DNA from: Lachnospiraceae bacterium UBA3643 | GTDB lineage: Bacteria; Bacillota; Clostridia; Lachnospirales; Lachnospiraceae | Assembly (NCBI GenBank): GCA_002373855.1 | Contig: DFKO01000235.1 | Location: 1 to 13,531 of the forward strand | Direction of reading: 5' to 3' | Length of the DNA: 13,531 nt | Made by a program: the position numbers and the translations under genes | In this document: positions 6,879 through 13,531 of the stretch, in pieces | How the letters are laid out: each line of letters starts with the position of its first letter | Numbering within the stretch: position 1 is the first letter of the stretch | The notes under the pieces: generated by a model | Seen by the model: the letters and a program-made list of their open reading frames with translations, nothing else | The model's database searches: none | What the model was told of the DNA's origin: nothing

Positions 6879-8276
6879 TCATTTAAGATTGCGGAGTCCT
6901 TTTGGATAATGGTTTTTAAGCCTTCCGTTGCTTGCTTTATAGCCGCCTGCAGGTGCGCCGTTATATAAAATGACACCGTAACCGTTTGGTACATCGCGAC
7001 GCAGTTCCTCGCCCCGCAGGTATTTACATATATCATCATCTGACGGATTGTATATATTTGTAAACATTGGTCCAAAAGCTTTATAGAGATGATGATGGGG
7101 CGTAAACCTGTTTTTATCAAATGTACCTGCAATCACAAATAGCCTTTCAAAGGAAGCCGGCTTTAAATTAAGAACCATTTCATTATCATCCGTTAACAGG
7201 TTTTTGTTAATTGCTATAACGGAATTGTTGTAATTATAATAATTGATTTTGACTCCCGGCATAAGACCTTGATTGCCTTTAAGAGTATCGGAAATCATTG
7301 CAAGCTGCTTTTTATCCGGTGCCTTTAGCGTAACCGGATAAAGATTGTGTGAAGTATCATTTCCTGATTTTTTAAGGATACAGAGGAACTGGCCTTCACC
7401 GTATGCAACATAAGGGTAAAAACGCCTTGCCTTGTCGGTTAAAAGTGAGGGCGCTGAGTATTTTAGGATGCTCTCGCAGGGAGCGATTATCTCCATATGA
7501 TATTCATCAGTTAAATAAGAGATGATATCTTCATTTTCTTCAGGTGAATATGTGCAGGTGGAATAAATCATGATGCCCCCGTCCTTAAGAGCCAGGTAGC
7601 CGTTAGAGACGATTTCCCTCTGACGAAGGGCACAGTTTTTAACATTATCCACGGACCATTCATTAACTGCTTCGGGATATTTACGAAACATTCCTTCACC
7701 GCTGCACGGTGCGTCTATCAGGATCATATCAAAGGCTGATGGCCAGATAGAAGCGATTTTTGATGAGTCATATGAGGTGATGACCACATTATCATATCCC
7801 ATTCGCTCCATATTGCTCTGGAGGATTTTGTTTCTTGAGGTATTTATCTCATTTGCAACTATGACAGAATTGTTACCGGCAACAGAAGCGAGCATGGATG
7901 TCTTGCCTCCGGGCGCAGCGCACATATCGAGGATCAGTGAGCCTTCCTTTATATCAAACGGGAGAGCGCTGACCGGCATCATGGCACCGGGATCCTGGGA
8001 ATATATGAGACCGCAGTGACTTAACGGGCTTAACCCGGGCTTATCAAGGCCTGAGCGGTATGCATTTTTGCCATAGGGTAGTTTTTCAAATAAATCGCCG
8101 TATGATGATAAAAAAGATTTTTCATCCATAAGACGGGTATTTAAATGGATTCCTTTTGAAGATTCTTCATCAAACGATCGTAAATAATCAGACACGGAGA
8201 AGCCGTCAAGCTTTTCCATGCGTTTGATGAATTCTTCAGGTAATGATATTTGTTTTGAAATTGATTTTTCGCTCAT
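6879..8276 (-). CDS. RsmF/NOL1-NOP2-Sun family rRNA cytosine-C5 methyltransferase
   Basis: 465 residues, similar in length to RsmF-type enzymes, which transfer a methyl group from SAM to cytosine C5 of 16S rRNA. An N-terminal RNA-binding region (LPEEFIKRM from residue 12) is followed by the Rossmann domain: SAM motif LDMCAAPGGKT (116-126), DAPCSGEGMF (188-197; C191 is the product-release cysteine) and STCTYSPEEN (239-248; C241 is the expected nucleophile). The C-terminal third (about 330-465, with KAFGPMF and LRGEELRRD) matches the RsmF-type PUA-like tail. It is the only minus-strand gene in the window, convergent with rlmH (zero gap) and divergent from ybeY. There is no clear Shine-Dalgarno before the ATG at 8276. 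Which cytosine(s) it modifies (family members: C1407, C1400/1404 or others) cannot be told from sequence. Confidence 0.93.
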   Translation of the reverse strand: MSEKSISKQISLPEEFIKRMEKLDGFSVSDYLRSFDEESSKGIHLNTRLMDEKSFLSSYGDLFEKLPYGKNAYRSGLDKPGLSPLSHCGLIYSQDPGAMMPVSALPFDIKEGSLILDMCAAPGGKTSMLASVAGNNSVIVANEINTSRNKILQSNMERMGYDNVVITSYDSSKIASIWPSAFDMILIDAPCSGEGMFRKYPEAVNEWSVDNVKNCALRQREIVSNGYLALKDGGIMIYSTCTYSPEENEDIISYLTDEYHMEIIAPCESILKYSAPSLLTDKARRFYPYVAYGEGQFLCILKKSGNDTSHNLYPVTLKAPDKKQLAMISDTLKGNQGLMPGVKINYYNYNNSVIAINKNLLTDDNEMVLNLKPASFERLFVIAGTFDKNRFTPHHHLYKAFGPMFTNIYNPSDDDICKYLRGEELRRDVPNGYGVILYNGAPAGGYKASNGRLKNHYPKGLRNLK

Positions 8277-8320
8277 GGGATTAATTTATCACATCGGTGC
8301 ACATAAATAAAGATACGGTA

Positions 8321-8845
8321 ATGAACATGATCAATGTAAATCTTGAATACATAAACGAAACGGGTAAAGAACCGGACATAACTCCGGGTATGGAGGAAAA
8401 CTCAAAGCTCGTAATAGAAAAAGCTCTGTTATCAGAAGGCTTTGACAGAGACTGCAGGGTATCCCTGACACTTACTGATGAGGATACCATAAAGAATCTT
8501 AATAATGAGTTAAGAGGCATTGATAAGGTGACGGATGTGCTCTCGTTTCCTAATATTGATTTTGAAATTCCCGCAGATTATTCCATCCTTGACAGGGAGG
8601 AATCATATTTTGACATATTTGATCCTGACACGGATGAAGTGATACTCGGTGATATAGTGATCTGTCTGAAAAGAGCAGAAGATCAGGCTGCGGAATATGG
8701 TCACAGTTTAAAAAGAGAATTGTCATTTCTGACAGCTCACAGTGTGCTGCATCTCCTCGGGTACGATCATATGGAAGATGATGAGCGTATCGTCATGGAA
8801 GATAAGCAAAATAAAATATTAAACGATCTTAATATTACAAGATAA
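8321..8845 (+). CDS. ybeY: Endoribonuclease YbeY (16S rRNA 3'-end maturation)
   Basis: A zinc-dependent single-strand endoribonuclease that helps mature the 16S rRNA 3' end and supports 70S quality control. Family features, numbered from the alternative GTG at 8297: TDVLSFP (79-85), LGDIVI (117-122) and the metal site HSVLHLLGYDH with H148, H152 and H158. The usual glycine after the first histidine (HG.LH) is serine here; the ligands are intact. The start is uncertain. GTG 8297 would give 182 residues, ATG 8321 gives 174, and ATG 8327 gives 172. None has a good Shine-Dalgarno; the family's N-terminal strand fits MNMINVNLEY, hence 8321. It is divergent from the rsmF-like gene and lies away from its common firmicute neighbours phoH, dgkA and era. 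Confidence 0.93.
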   Translation: MNMINVNLEYINETGKEPDITPGMEENSKLVIEKALLSEGFDRDCRVSLTLTDEDTIKNLNNELRGIDKVTDVLSFPNIDFEIPADYSILDREESYFDIFDPDTDEVILGDIVICLKRAEDQAAEYGHSLKRELSFLTAHSVLHLLGYDHMEDDERIVMEDKQNKILNDLNITR

Positions 8846-8849
8846 ATTC

Positions 8850-8855
8850 AGGGGA
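8850..8855 (+). promoter_or_regulatory. Shine-Dalgarno site of the flippase-like gene
   Basis: AGGGGA lies 10 bases before the ATG at 8866 in the 20-base gap after ybeY. It supports that start and co-transcription with ybeY. Confidence 0.6.
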
Positions 8856-8865
8856 AATATTTATT

Positions 8866-10491
8866 ATGAAGGGATTAAAGGTTTCATCCAAAAAAATGCG
8901 TCACATATCTGTATTTATATGTGTCCTTGTTTATATGGCATCAGCCACGTATATCGTAAATACATGTAAAGGCTCCGGAATTCTCACATTTATTTCGGCT
9001 CTTATGCCCGTGGCCCTTTTGCTTTTTGGCTTTCCTTTTGCGCTTCTTGAGTTTGTGTCAAAAAAAGTGAGAGAACAGCTTGATATCATGAACAGCAAAA
9101 ATTCCGTCAGGATTCTCGTGTATTCTAATATGGCATTATTTGTTTATCTTGGATTATGCTGTATACTTATTTTTTCTTTCATAGATAAGATAAAGAAATA
9201 TGTACTTTTTTCTCCTTACGGTTATATAATCCTTTATTCACTAATTCCATTTCTTATTTTTACATCATTTTGTTTTATATTTTACGGATTTTTCCTGGGA
9301 GCGAGAGTTAATAATTCGCTTTATACGATATTTATGTCAAAAGCAGTCCTGACTTTCGTATTGATAATTGTTTTTTCGGGATTTTTTGATGCACAAGGAT
9401 TTAAGGCAGAGAAGATCCTTTATGATCCCAATATACCATATATATTTAAAGGTGCCGGTATCGCTCTCGGTATGTCAGTTGCTTCTTTTATTGCTTTTGT
9501 TGCCTGCATTATCAATTACAGGAATCACAAGATGAATATTGTAACAGGTGATAAGACCAAAAGACGGATTGATATATATGATTTTGTTTCCAGACTGATA
9601 AAACCGGCCGTGCTCTTATCAATCAATCAGATCACACTTCCTCTTATGATGATCGTGGCTTCCGGACTTATTTTTATGATAATGAATAAAGCGGGATATT
9701 CAAAAGAACTGATTACCTACCGGGAGACAGCATATTTTGTATACCTGCCTGTTATCACATTTATTCCTCTTGCACTGTCATACATGTATTCATTTTTTGA
9801 CAGGAAATCTATCGCCGTCAGCACTGATACGGGTGATATGCACGAGATCAGATTTAAAATAACAGAGATACATAAAAAATTTGCCATATATTATTTCCCT
9901 TTTGTGATTTATCTCACAGTAAATGCACCGTGTATTTTAAACGGTGTATTTGGCGTTAAATCAGAATTTATGAACCATGTATTGTATGTATGTCTCCCTG
10001 CCGGTATTGCATTTGGCATGATGATGCTGTCTAAAAATATACTGATAGGTCTCGGAGAACTCTTTGCGTCAGCTCTCACAAGCTTTATCTCAATAGGTGT
10101 TATGGCGCTCATCATGATCTTTGGAGGCAGGATACTCGGCAGTTTCCTTATGCCTGTATCCATATATGCGTTTGCAGTTATTAATATGCTGCTTTCAATG
10201 CTGTTTGTACGTCGGAATGTGAAATATTCACCGGGTTTTAACAAAAGATTTTTAAGACCGATCCTGGTTATGGTTCCTGTATTTGTGATCACTCTTGTGC
10301 TAAGGCTTATTTTATCTCTATTTATGCCGGATCTGATGATACTTGTAATTACGGGCGTGATTGATTTCTTTATAGTTTATATTTTCTTTATTCTTTCAGG
10401 AGCAGTGACTTATATGTCTGTTTCTAAATCCCCGTATGCATTTGTTTTGCTTCCTTTAGGAAAGATGCTGGGATTAAAACAGCGCAACTGA
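8866..10491 (+). CDS. MOP-superfamily flippase-like integral membrane protein (SpoVB/MurJ/MATE type)
   Basis: 541 residues, almost entirely hydrophobic, with about 14 predicted membrane helices, the count seen in MurJ/SpoVB-type lipid-linked sugar flippases. A weak family feature is GFPFALLEFVSKK (about 55-67), comparable to the GxPxAxxxxVSE region after helix 2 in SpoVB-like proteins; also GAGIALGMSVASFIAF (about 193-208) before a cytoplasmic basic loop (NYRNHKMN...KTKRR). Basic patches (KSSKKMR-like N-terminus, KRFLRP) fit a positive-inside topology with both ends in the cytoplasm. The first helices diverge from typical members, so the substrate (lipid II, exopolysaccharide intermediate, drug) cannot be assigned. 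No glycosyltransferase gene lies nearby. ybeY precedes it by 20 bases and the HI0933-family gene follows by 19, so the operon context does not reveal the substrate. Confidence 0.75.
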   Translation: MKGLKVSSKKMRHISVFICVLVYMASATYIVNTCKGSGILTFISALMPVALLLFGFPFALLEFVSKKVREQLDIMNSKNSVRILVYSNMALFVYLGLCCILIFSFIDKIKKYVLFSPYGYIILYSLIPFLIFTSFCFIFYGFFLGARVNNSLYTIFMSKAVLTFVLIIVFSGFFDAQGFKAEKILYDPNIPYIFKGAGIALGMSVASFIAFVACIINYRNHKMNIVTGDKTKRRIDIYDFVSRLIKPAVLLSINQITLPLMMIVASGLIFMIMNKAGYSKELITYRETAYFVYLPVITFIPLALSYMYSFFDRKSIAVSTDTGDMHEIRFKITEIHKKFAIYYFPFVIYLTVNAPCILNGVFGVKSEFMNHVLYVCLPAGIAFGMMMLSKNILIGLGELFASALTSFISIGVMALIMIFGGRILGSFLMPVSIYAFAVINMLLSMLFVRRNVKYSPGFNKRFLRPILVMVPVFVITLVLRLILSLFMPDLMILVITGVIDFFIVYIFFILSGAVTYMSVSKSPYAFVLLPLGKMLGLKQRN

Positions 10492-10495
10492 TCAT

Positions 10496-10503
10496 AAAAG
10501 GGG
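10496..10503 (+). promoter_or_regulatory. Shine-Dalgarno site of the HI0933-family gene
   Basis: AAAAGGGG lies 7 bases before the ATG at 10511, in the 19-base gap after the flippase-like gene. Confidence 0.65.
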
Positions 10504-10510
10504 TTTAAAT

Positions 10511-11662
10511 ATGAATATCGCTGTAATAGGCGGTGGATTTGCAGGACTCTGCGCTGCCGTTAAATGTGCGGAGATAAAAACAAATAATGTAACTGTATAT
10601 GAAAGACAGGAAAAGGCCGGAAAAAAGATCCTGATGACAGGAAACGGCAGATGCAACCTGACAAATGCAGACGGCGATGACCTTTCGAAATATGTGACAG
10701 GCGACAGGGAAAAGCTTTCCGGCATTTATAAAAATGCATCATTTATGAATGTCATAGATTTCTTTGAAAAATACGGTCTGTTTATCAGGGCGAAGGAAGG
10801 CTGTATATATCCGTTTTCCAATAAAGCATCATCCGTAAGGGATGTGCTCCTTAATGCCGCGAAAAACAATAATGTCAGAATAATAACTGACACCTATATA
10901 GAAAATGTCTCAAAGAAAACAGGAAAATATATAATAAACGGCTCTGAATATGACAGGGTCATCCTGGCCTGCGGTGGGAAAGCAGGTGTATATAAGGAGC
11001 AGGAATTTAACGGATTTAAGATAACTAAAAATCTTGATCTGGATTATGAATATTTTAGTCCCGGTCTCTGCGGAGTTAAATGCGACGGGGATTTTGCTCT
11101 GCTTAACAAATCCAGAGCAGAAGCAAAAGTGACTCTTATAAGCGATAGTGCTGATTCTGTAAGTGATGAAGGTGAGATCCAGTTTACGGATTACGGTTTA
11201 TCCGGCATACCTGTATTTAATCTGTCTCTTTATATTGATAAAAAGATACTTGATAATGGTTGCTGTATTATCGCGGATTTTCTGCCCTTTATGTCTGATA
11301 TAGAAGTAAGAGGTCTCTTTGAGTATAAGAAAAATGCGGGTCTTGATCTGTTTAAAGGCCTTTTTACCGATGAGCTGGCAGCATATCTTAAAAAAGATAC
11401 GGATATAAATGATTTAAATGCTGTAACTAAAGGAGTTAAACATCAGACATTTAAGGTAAAAGGACTGAAAGAATATAAGGCTGCCCAGGTAATGAAAGGT
11501 GGCATAAGACTTAGTGAGATAAATGACAATTTTGAATCAGTGAAATATCCGGGGCTTTATATAACAGGCGAGATGCTTGATGTAACCGGACACTGCGGCG
11601 GATATAATATTAATTTTGCCGTTGTATCTGCACTTAAAGCAGCGGGGGATATTATTAAATAA
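10511..11662 (+). CDS. HI0933/YhiN-family FAD-binding oxidoreductase (BaiN-like)
   Basis: 383 residues, slightly shorter than the usual 390-420 of this family. The N-terminal FAD-binding Rossmann motif is VIGGGFAGLCAA (5-16), the acidic end of strand 2 is VYERQEKAGKK (29-39) and the family signature MTGNGRCNLTN follows (42-52). The C-terminal GEMLDVTGHCGGYNINFA (about 353-370) closes the FAD site. These are diagnostic of the HI0933/YhiN group. Databases often call members aminoacetone oxidase, and a Clostridium scindens relative (BaiN) was linked to bile-acid metabolism; neither reaction can be assumed here. It is predicted to be cytoplasmic, with no signal peptide or helix. It ends one base before the COG2509 gene, so the two flavoproteins are probably made together. 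Substrate unknown. Confidence 0.93.
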   Translation: MNIAVIGGGFAGLCAAVKCAEIKTNNVTVYERQEKAGKKILMTGNGRCNLTNADGDDLSKYVTGDREKLSGIYKNASFMNVIDFFEKYGLFIRAKEGCIYPFSNKASSVRDVLLNAAKNNNVRIITDTYIENVSKKTGKYIINGSEYDRVILACGGKAGVYKEQEFNGFKITKNLDLDYEYFSPGLCGVKCDGDFALLNKSRAEAKVTLISDSADSVSDEGEIQFTDYGLSGIPVFNLSLYIDKKILDNGCCIIADFLPFMSDIEVRGLFEYKKNAGLDLFKGLFTDELAAYLKKDTDINDLNAVTKGVKHQTFKVKGLKEYKAAQVMKGGIRLSEINDNFESVKYPGLYITGEMLDVTGHCGGYNINFAVVSALKAAGDIIK

Positions 11663-11663
11663 A

Positions 11664-13334
11664 ATGCTTACGATTAATCAGTTAAAAATTAATACAGATA
11701 AAATAACCGGCAAAGAAAATGAGCTGAAAATCATAAAAAAAGCTCTCTCTGAAAAAATAAAAACAGACGGAGGGCTCATTTCGGACTTAAGGATATTAAA
11801 GAAATCCCTTGATGCAAGGAAAAAACCGGAGCTTAATTATATTTACACTGTCTGTTTTAAAGTACCTGATAAACACAGAGACAGGCTCTTAAAAAACAGT
11901 AAATTAAATATTTCGGAATATAAGCCCGCAATATATAAATATCCGGAGATTTCCAAGGAGAATGCGGAAGTAAGCCTGAGAAAATACGGTCGTCCTGTAA
12001 TTATAGGCAGCGGCCCGGCGGGATATATGTGCGGTTATATGCTGGCTAAAGCGGGATTAAAGCCCATCATTATCGAGAGAGGATATGACGTGGATACAAG
12101 AACCGGTCATATTAACGATTTCTGGAATAATGATAAGCTGATGACAGATTCCAATATACAGTTTGGCGAAGGCGGAGCAGGTACATTTTCAGACGGAAAA
12201 CTCCAGACAGGAGTATCTGATAAATACGGCAGGATCTCGGAAATATTAAAAATATATGTAAAAAACGGAGCCCCTGAAGATATTTTATTTAATTCAAAGC
12301 CTCATATCGGGTCCGATTATCTGACCGGGATGGTCAAAAATATGAGAAAATCCATCGAGGAAATGGGCGGTGAGATACGTTTCAATACTCTGTTTAAAAG
12401 GATTTACATAAAACAATTATCGTTAACCGAGTCGGTCATCGAAAAAATATCATTACAAAATCTTTTGACAAATGAGGAGTATTTCCTTCAGGCGAGATAT
12501 TTGGTGATCGCAACGGGTCATTCCGCCAGAGATACATACAGAATGCTTGATGATGCCGGACTAAAGATGAAGAGCAAACCCTTTGCGGTAGGTTTCAGGG
12601 TACAACACAGACAGAGCATGATAAATATGTCACAGTACGGCAGGGACGATGATGATCTGCCTTCTGCAGATTATAAACTGACATATACCGCCCCTTCCGG
12701 CAAGAGTGTTTATTCATTCTGCATGTGTCCCGGAGGTTATGTGGTAAACGCTTCAAGTGAGCCGGGATATCTGGCGGTAAACGGGATGAGTAATCATGGC
12801 AGAGACGGTCTGAATGCAAACAGTGCCATTGTTATTTCCGTTGATGAAAAGGATTACGGCGACGGGCTGTTTGATGGCATGAAATTTCAGGAAACCATTG
12901 AACAGCGGGCTTTTGATGTTAATTCAGGTAAAATAACCGTTCAGAAACTCATTGATTTTAAAAATAATATACCTTCAATGAATAACGGAACTCCGGATAA
13001 TACCGGTGAGATAACTCCTGAGATAAAAGGCCATTATACATACGGTAATCTGAGGAGTATTTTACCCGAGAATCTTAACTTTGACATAATCGGTGCATTT
13101 GATGATTTCGGGCATAAGATAAAAGGCTTTGATGATGACAATGTACTCCTCTGCGGTATTGAGTCAAGGACCTCGGCGCCCCTGCGTATCTTAAGAGATA
13201 ATGATACACTGATGGCTGATACAGATGGTGTATACCCTTGCGGTGAAGGAGCCGGATATGCCGGCGGTATCACATCAGCAGCACTTGACGGAATAAAAGT
13301 AGCGGAAAAAATCGTCACAAGGTACAAATTATAA
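11664..13334 (+). CDS. COG2509-type FAD-dependent dehydrogenase (uncharacterised)
   Basis: 556 residues from ATG 11664. A basic N-terminal domain of about 105 residues containing KKSLDARKKPELNYIY precedes the FAD-binding motif VIIGSGPAGYMCGYMLA (111-127). Then come QFGEGGAGTFSDGKLQTG (166-183), KPFAVGFRVQHRQ, YSFCMCPGGYVVNASSEP, the NGMSNHGRDGLNANS segment and the C-terminal CGEGAGYAGGITSAALDG. This string of motifs is typical of the widely conserved COG2509 flavoproteins, whose reaction is not established. A longer frame begins at a TTG (11616) inside the preceding gene, but its extra 16 residues fit no family feature, so ATG 11664 is preferred. This ATG is one base after the upstream stop (TAAAATG). 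A G-rich run ends 15 bases before it, which is distant for a ribosome site and suggests coupled translation. Confidence 0.92.
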   Translation: MLTINQLKINTDKITGKENELKIIKKALSEKIKTDGGLISDLRILKKSLDARKKPELNYIYTVCFKVPDKHRDRLLKNSKLNISEYKPAIYKYPEISKENAEVSLRKYGRPVIIGSGPAGYMCGYMLAKAGLKPIIIERGYDVDTRTGHINDFWNNDKLMTDSNIQFGEGGAGTFSDGKLQTGVSDKYGRISEILKIYVKNGAPEDILFNSKPHIGSDYLTGMVKNMRKSIEEMGGEIRFNTLFKRIYIKQLSLTESVIEKISLQNLLTNEEYFLQARYLVIATGHSARDTYRMLDDAGLKMKSKPFAVGFRVQHRQSMINMSQYGRDDDDLPSADYKLTYTAPSGKSVYSFCMCPGGYVVNASSEPGYLAVNGMSNHGRDGLNANSAIVISVDEKDYGDGLFDGMKFQETIEQRAFDVNSGKITVQKLIDFKNNIPSMNNGTPDNTGEITPEIKGHYTYGNLRSILPENLNFDIIGAFDDFGHKIKGFDDDNVLLCGIESRTSAPLRILRDNDTLMADTDGVYPCGEGAGYAGGITSAALDGIKVAEKIVTRYKL

Positions 13335-13345
13335 ATAAATTTTGA

Positions 13346-13351
13346 TAAAAT
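13346..13351 (+). promoter_or_regulatory. Possible -10 element ahead of proB
   Basis: TAAAAT (5 of 6 to TATAAT) lies in the AT-rich 43-base gap before proB. The hexamer 17 bases upstream (TACAAA) matches TTGACA poorly, so this may be chance and proB may simply be read from the upstream operon. Confidence 0.2.
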
Positions 13352-13361
13352 ATTAATAAAA

Positions 13362-13367
13362 AAGAGG
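13362..13367 (+). promoter_or_regulatory. Shine-Dalgarno site of proB
   Basis: AAGAGG lies 10 bases before the proB ATG (13378) and 5 bases before a two-codon ATG-AAA-TGA frame at 13373. The spacing is compatible with ribosomes loading at either ATG. Confidence 0.55.
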
Positions 13368-13372
13368 CATAT

Positions 13373-13381
13373 ATGAAATGA
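13373..13381 (+). other. Two-codon ORF overlapping the proB start
   Basis: ATG-AAA-TGA overlaps the proB start codon (ATGA arrangement: the TGA at 13379-13381 overlaps the ATG at 13378-13380). It could act as a minimal start-stop element affecting ribosome loading, but may be coincidence in AT-rich DNA. Confidence 0.15.
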
Positions 13382-13531
13382 ATACCGAACTTTACAATCA
13401 GTTGCGCGAAAAAATAAAGGACAAAAAGAGAATAGTAATAAAAATCGGTTCCTCATCTCTGCGTCATGAAGAGACCGGAGATCTCGATTATATAAAAATG
13501 GATGTCCTGGTCAGGGAACTCTGCAATATAA
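13378..13531 (+). CDS. proB: Glutamate 5-kinase, N-terminal part (3' end outside window)
   Basis: The first 51 residues of an amino-acid kinase family protein, cut by the window edge. After a short leader (MNTELYNQLREKIKDKK) comes RIVIKIGSSSL (residues 18-28), the ATP-phosphate-binding strand and loop typical of ProB, then an HEETGDLDY segment and MDVLVRELCNI, where ProB has a conserved helix. ProB phosphorylates glutamate to gamma-glutamyl phosphate, the first step of proline synthesis. A related amino-acid kinase cannot be fully excluded because the C-terminal part is missing. Start: ATG 13378 with AAGAGG 10 bases upstream; the ATG at 13373 is out of frame and stops after two codons. It follows the COG2509 gene by 43 bases with no visible terminator. 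Confidence 0.85.
   Translation, partial: MNTELYNQLREKIKDKKRIVIKIGSSSLRHEETGDLDYIKMDVLVRELCNI

Noticed and set aside
7777..8019. Open plus-strand frame across the SAM-binding region of the rsmF-like gene
   Set aside because: The minus-strand gene has every expected methyltransferase motif here; the plus-strand frame is a mirror with no family features.
10511..11662. Naming the HI0933-family protein as aminoacetone oxidase or a bile-acid enzyme
   Set aside because: These labels come from individual relatives; the sequence shows only the FAD fold and family signatures, and there are no bai genes or other supporting neighbours.
11616..11663. TTG start for the COG2509 gene, adding 16 residues and overlapping the upstream gene
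   Set aside because: The extra residues match nothing in the family and the TTG lacks a ribosome site; ATG 11664 is the simpler start.
13339..13351. Inverted repeat ATTTT-GAT-AAAAT before proB as a terminator
   Set aside because: A 5-bp stem made only of A-T pairs, without a following U-run of the right kind, is too weak for an intrinsic terminator.
1..13531. CRISPR arrays, tRNA/rRNA genes, transposases, phage genes, toxin-antitoxin or defence modules
   Set aside because: No spaced direct repeats, tRNA-like folds, terminal inverted repeats or recognisable proteins of these kinds were seen; almost all bases are in housekeeping-type genes.

Overview
The window looks like ordinary chromosome from a low-to-medium G+C anaerobic Firmicute, most likely a Lachnospiraceae member (Butyrivibrio/Pseudobutyrivibrio/Roseburia-like). 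This rests on the gene set (formate-THF ligase beside FolD, zinc-ribbon membrane proteins, an HI0933-family flavoprotein followed by a COG2509 flavoprotein and then proB), purine-rich Shine-Dalgarno sites, ATA/AGA-rich codon use and dense packing. The taxon is an inference. Coding density is very high, with no gap above about 50 bases, and I see no tRNA, rRNA, CRISPR array, insertion sequence or phage gene.

Region 1 (1-6878, + strand) is a tightly packed run: the 3' part of an FtsK/SpoIIIE DNA translocase; fhs and folD, which together take formate plus THF to methylene-THF; two consecutive membrane proteins with N-terminal four-cysteine zinc ribbons (one large, with 39-bp tandem repeats, one transmembrane helix, TPRs and two CHB_HEX-like domains; one small, with two helices); and rlmH, whose start overlaps the stop of the gene before it. 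Spacings of 18, 19, 5, 24 and -1 bases suggest one transcription unit.

Region 2 (6879-8276, - strand) is a single RsmF-type rRNA m5C methyltransferase gene. Its stop codon abuts the rlmH stop with no base between, and its start is divergent from ybeY.

Region 3 (8321-13531, + strand) is a second packed run: ybeY, a 14-helix MOP/SpoVB-like flippase, an HI0933-family flavoprotein, a COG2509 flavoprotein starting one base after it, and the 5' end of proB (proline synthesis), cut by the window edge.

Themes: one-carbon folate metabolism, ribosome maturation (rlmH, rsmF-like and ybeY adjacent) and redox flavoproteins of unknown physiological role. The least explained parts are the zinc-ribbon membrane protein pair and the tandem flavoproteins. 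I see no defence or mobile system.
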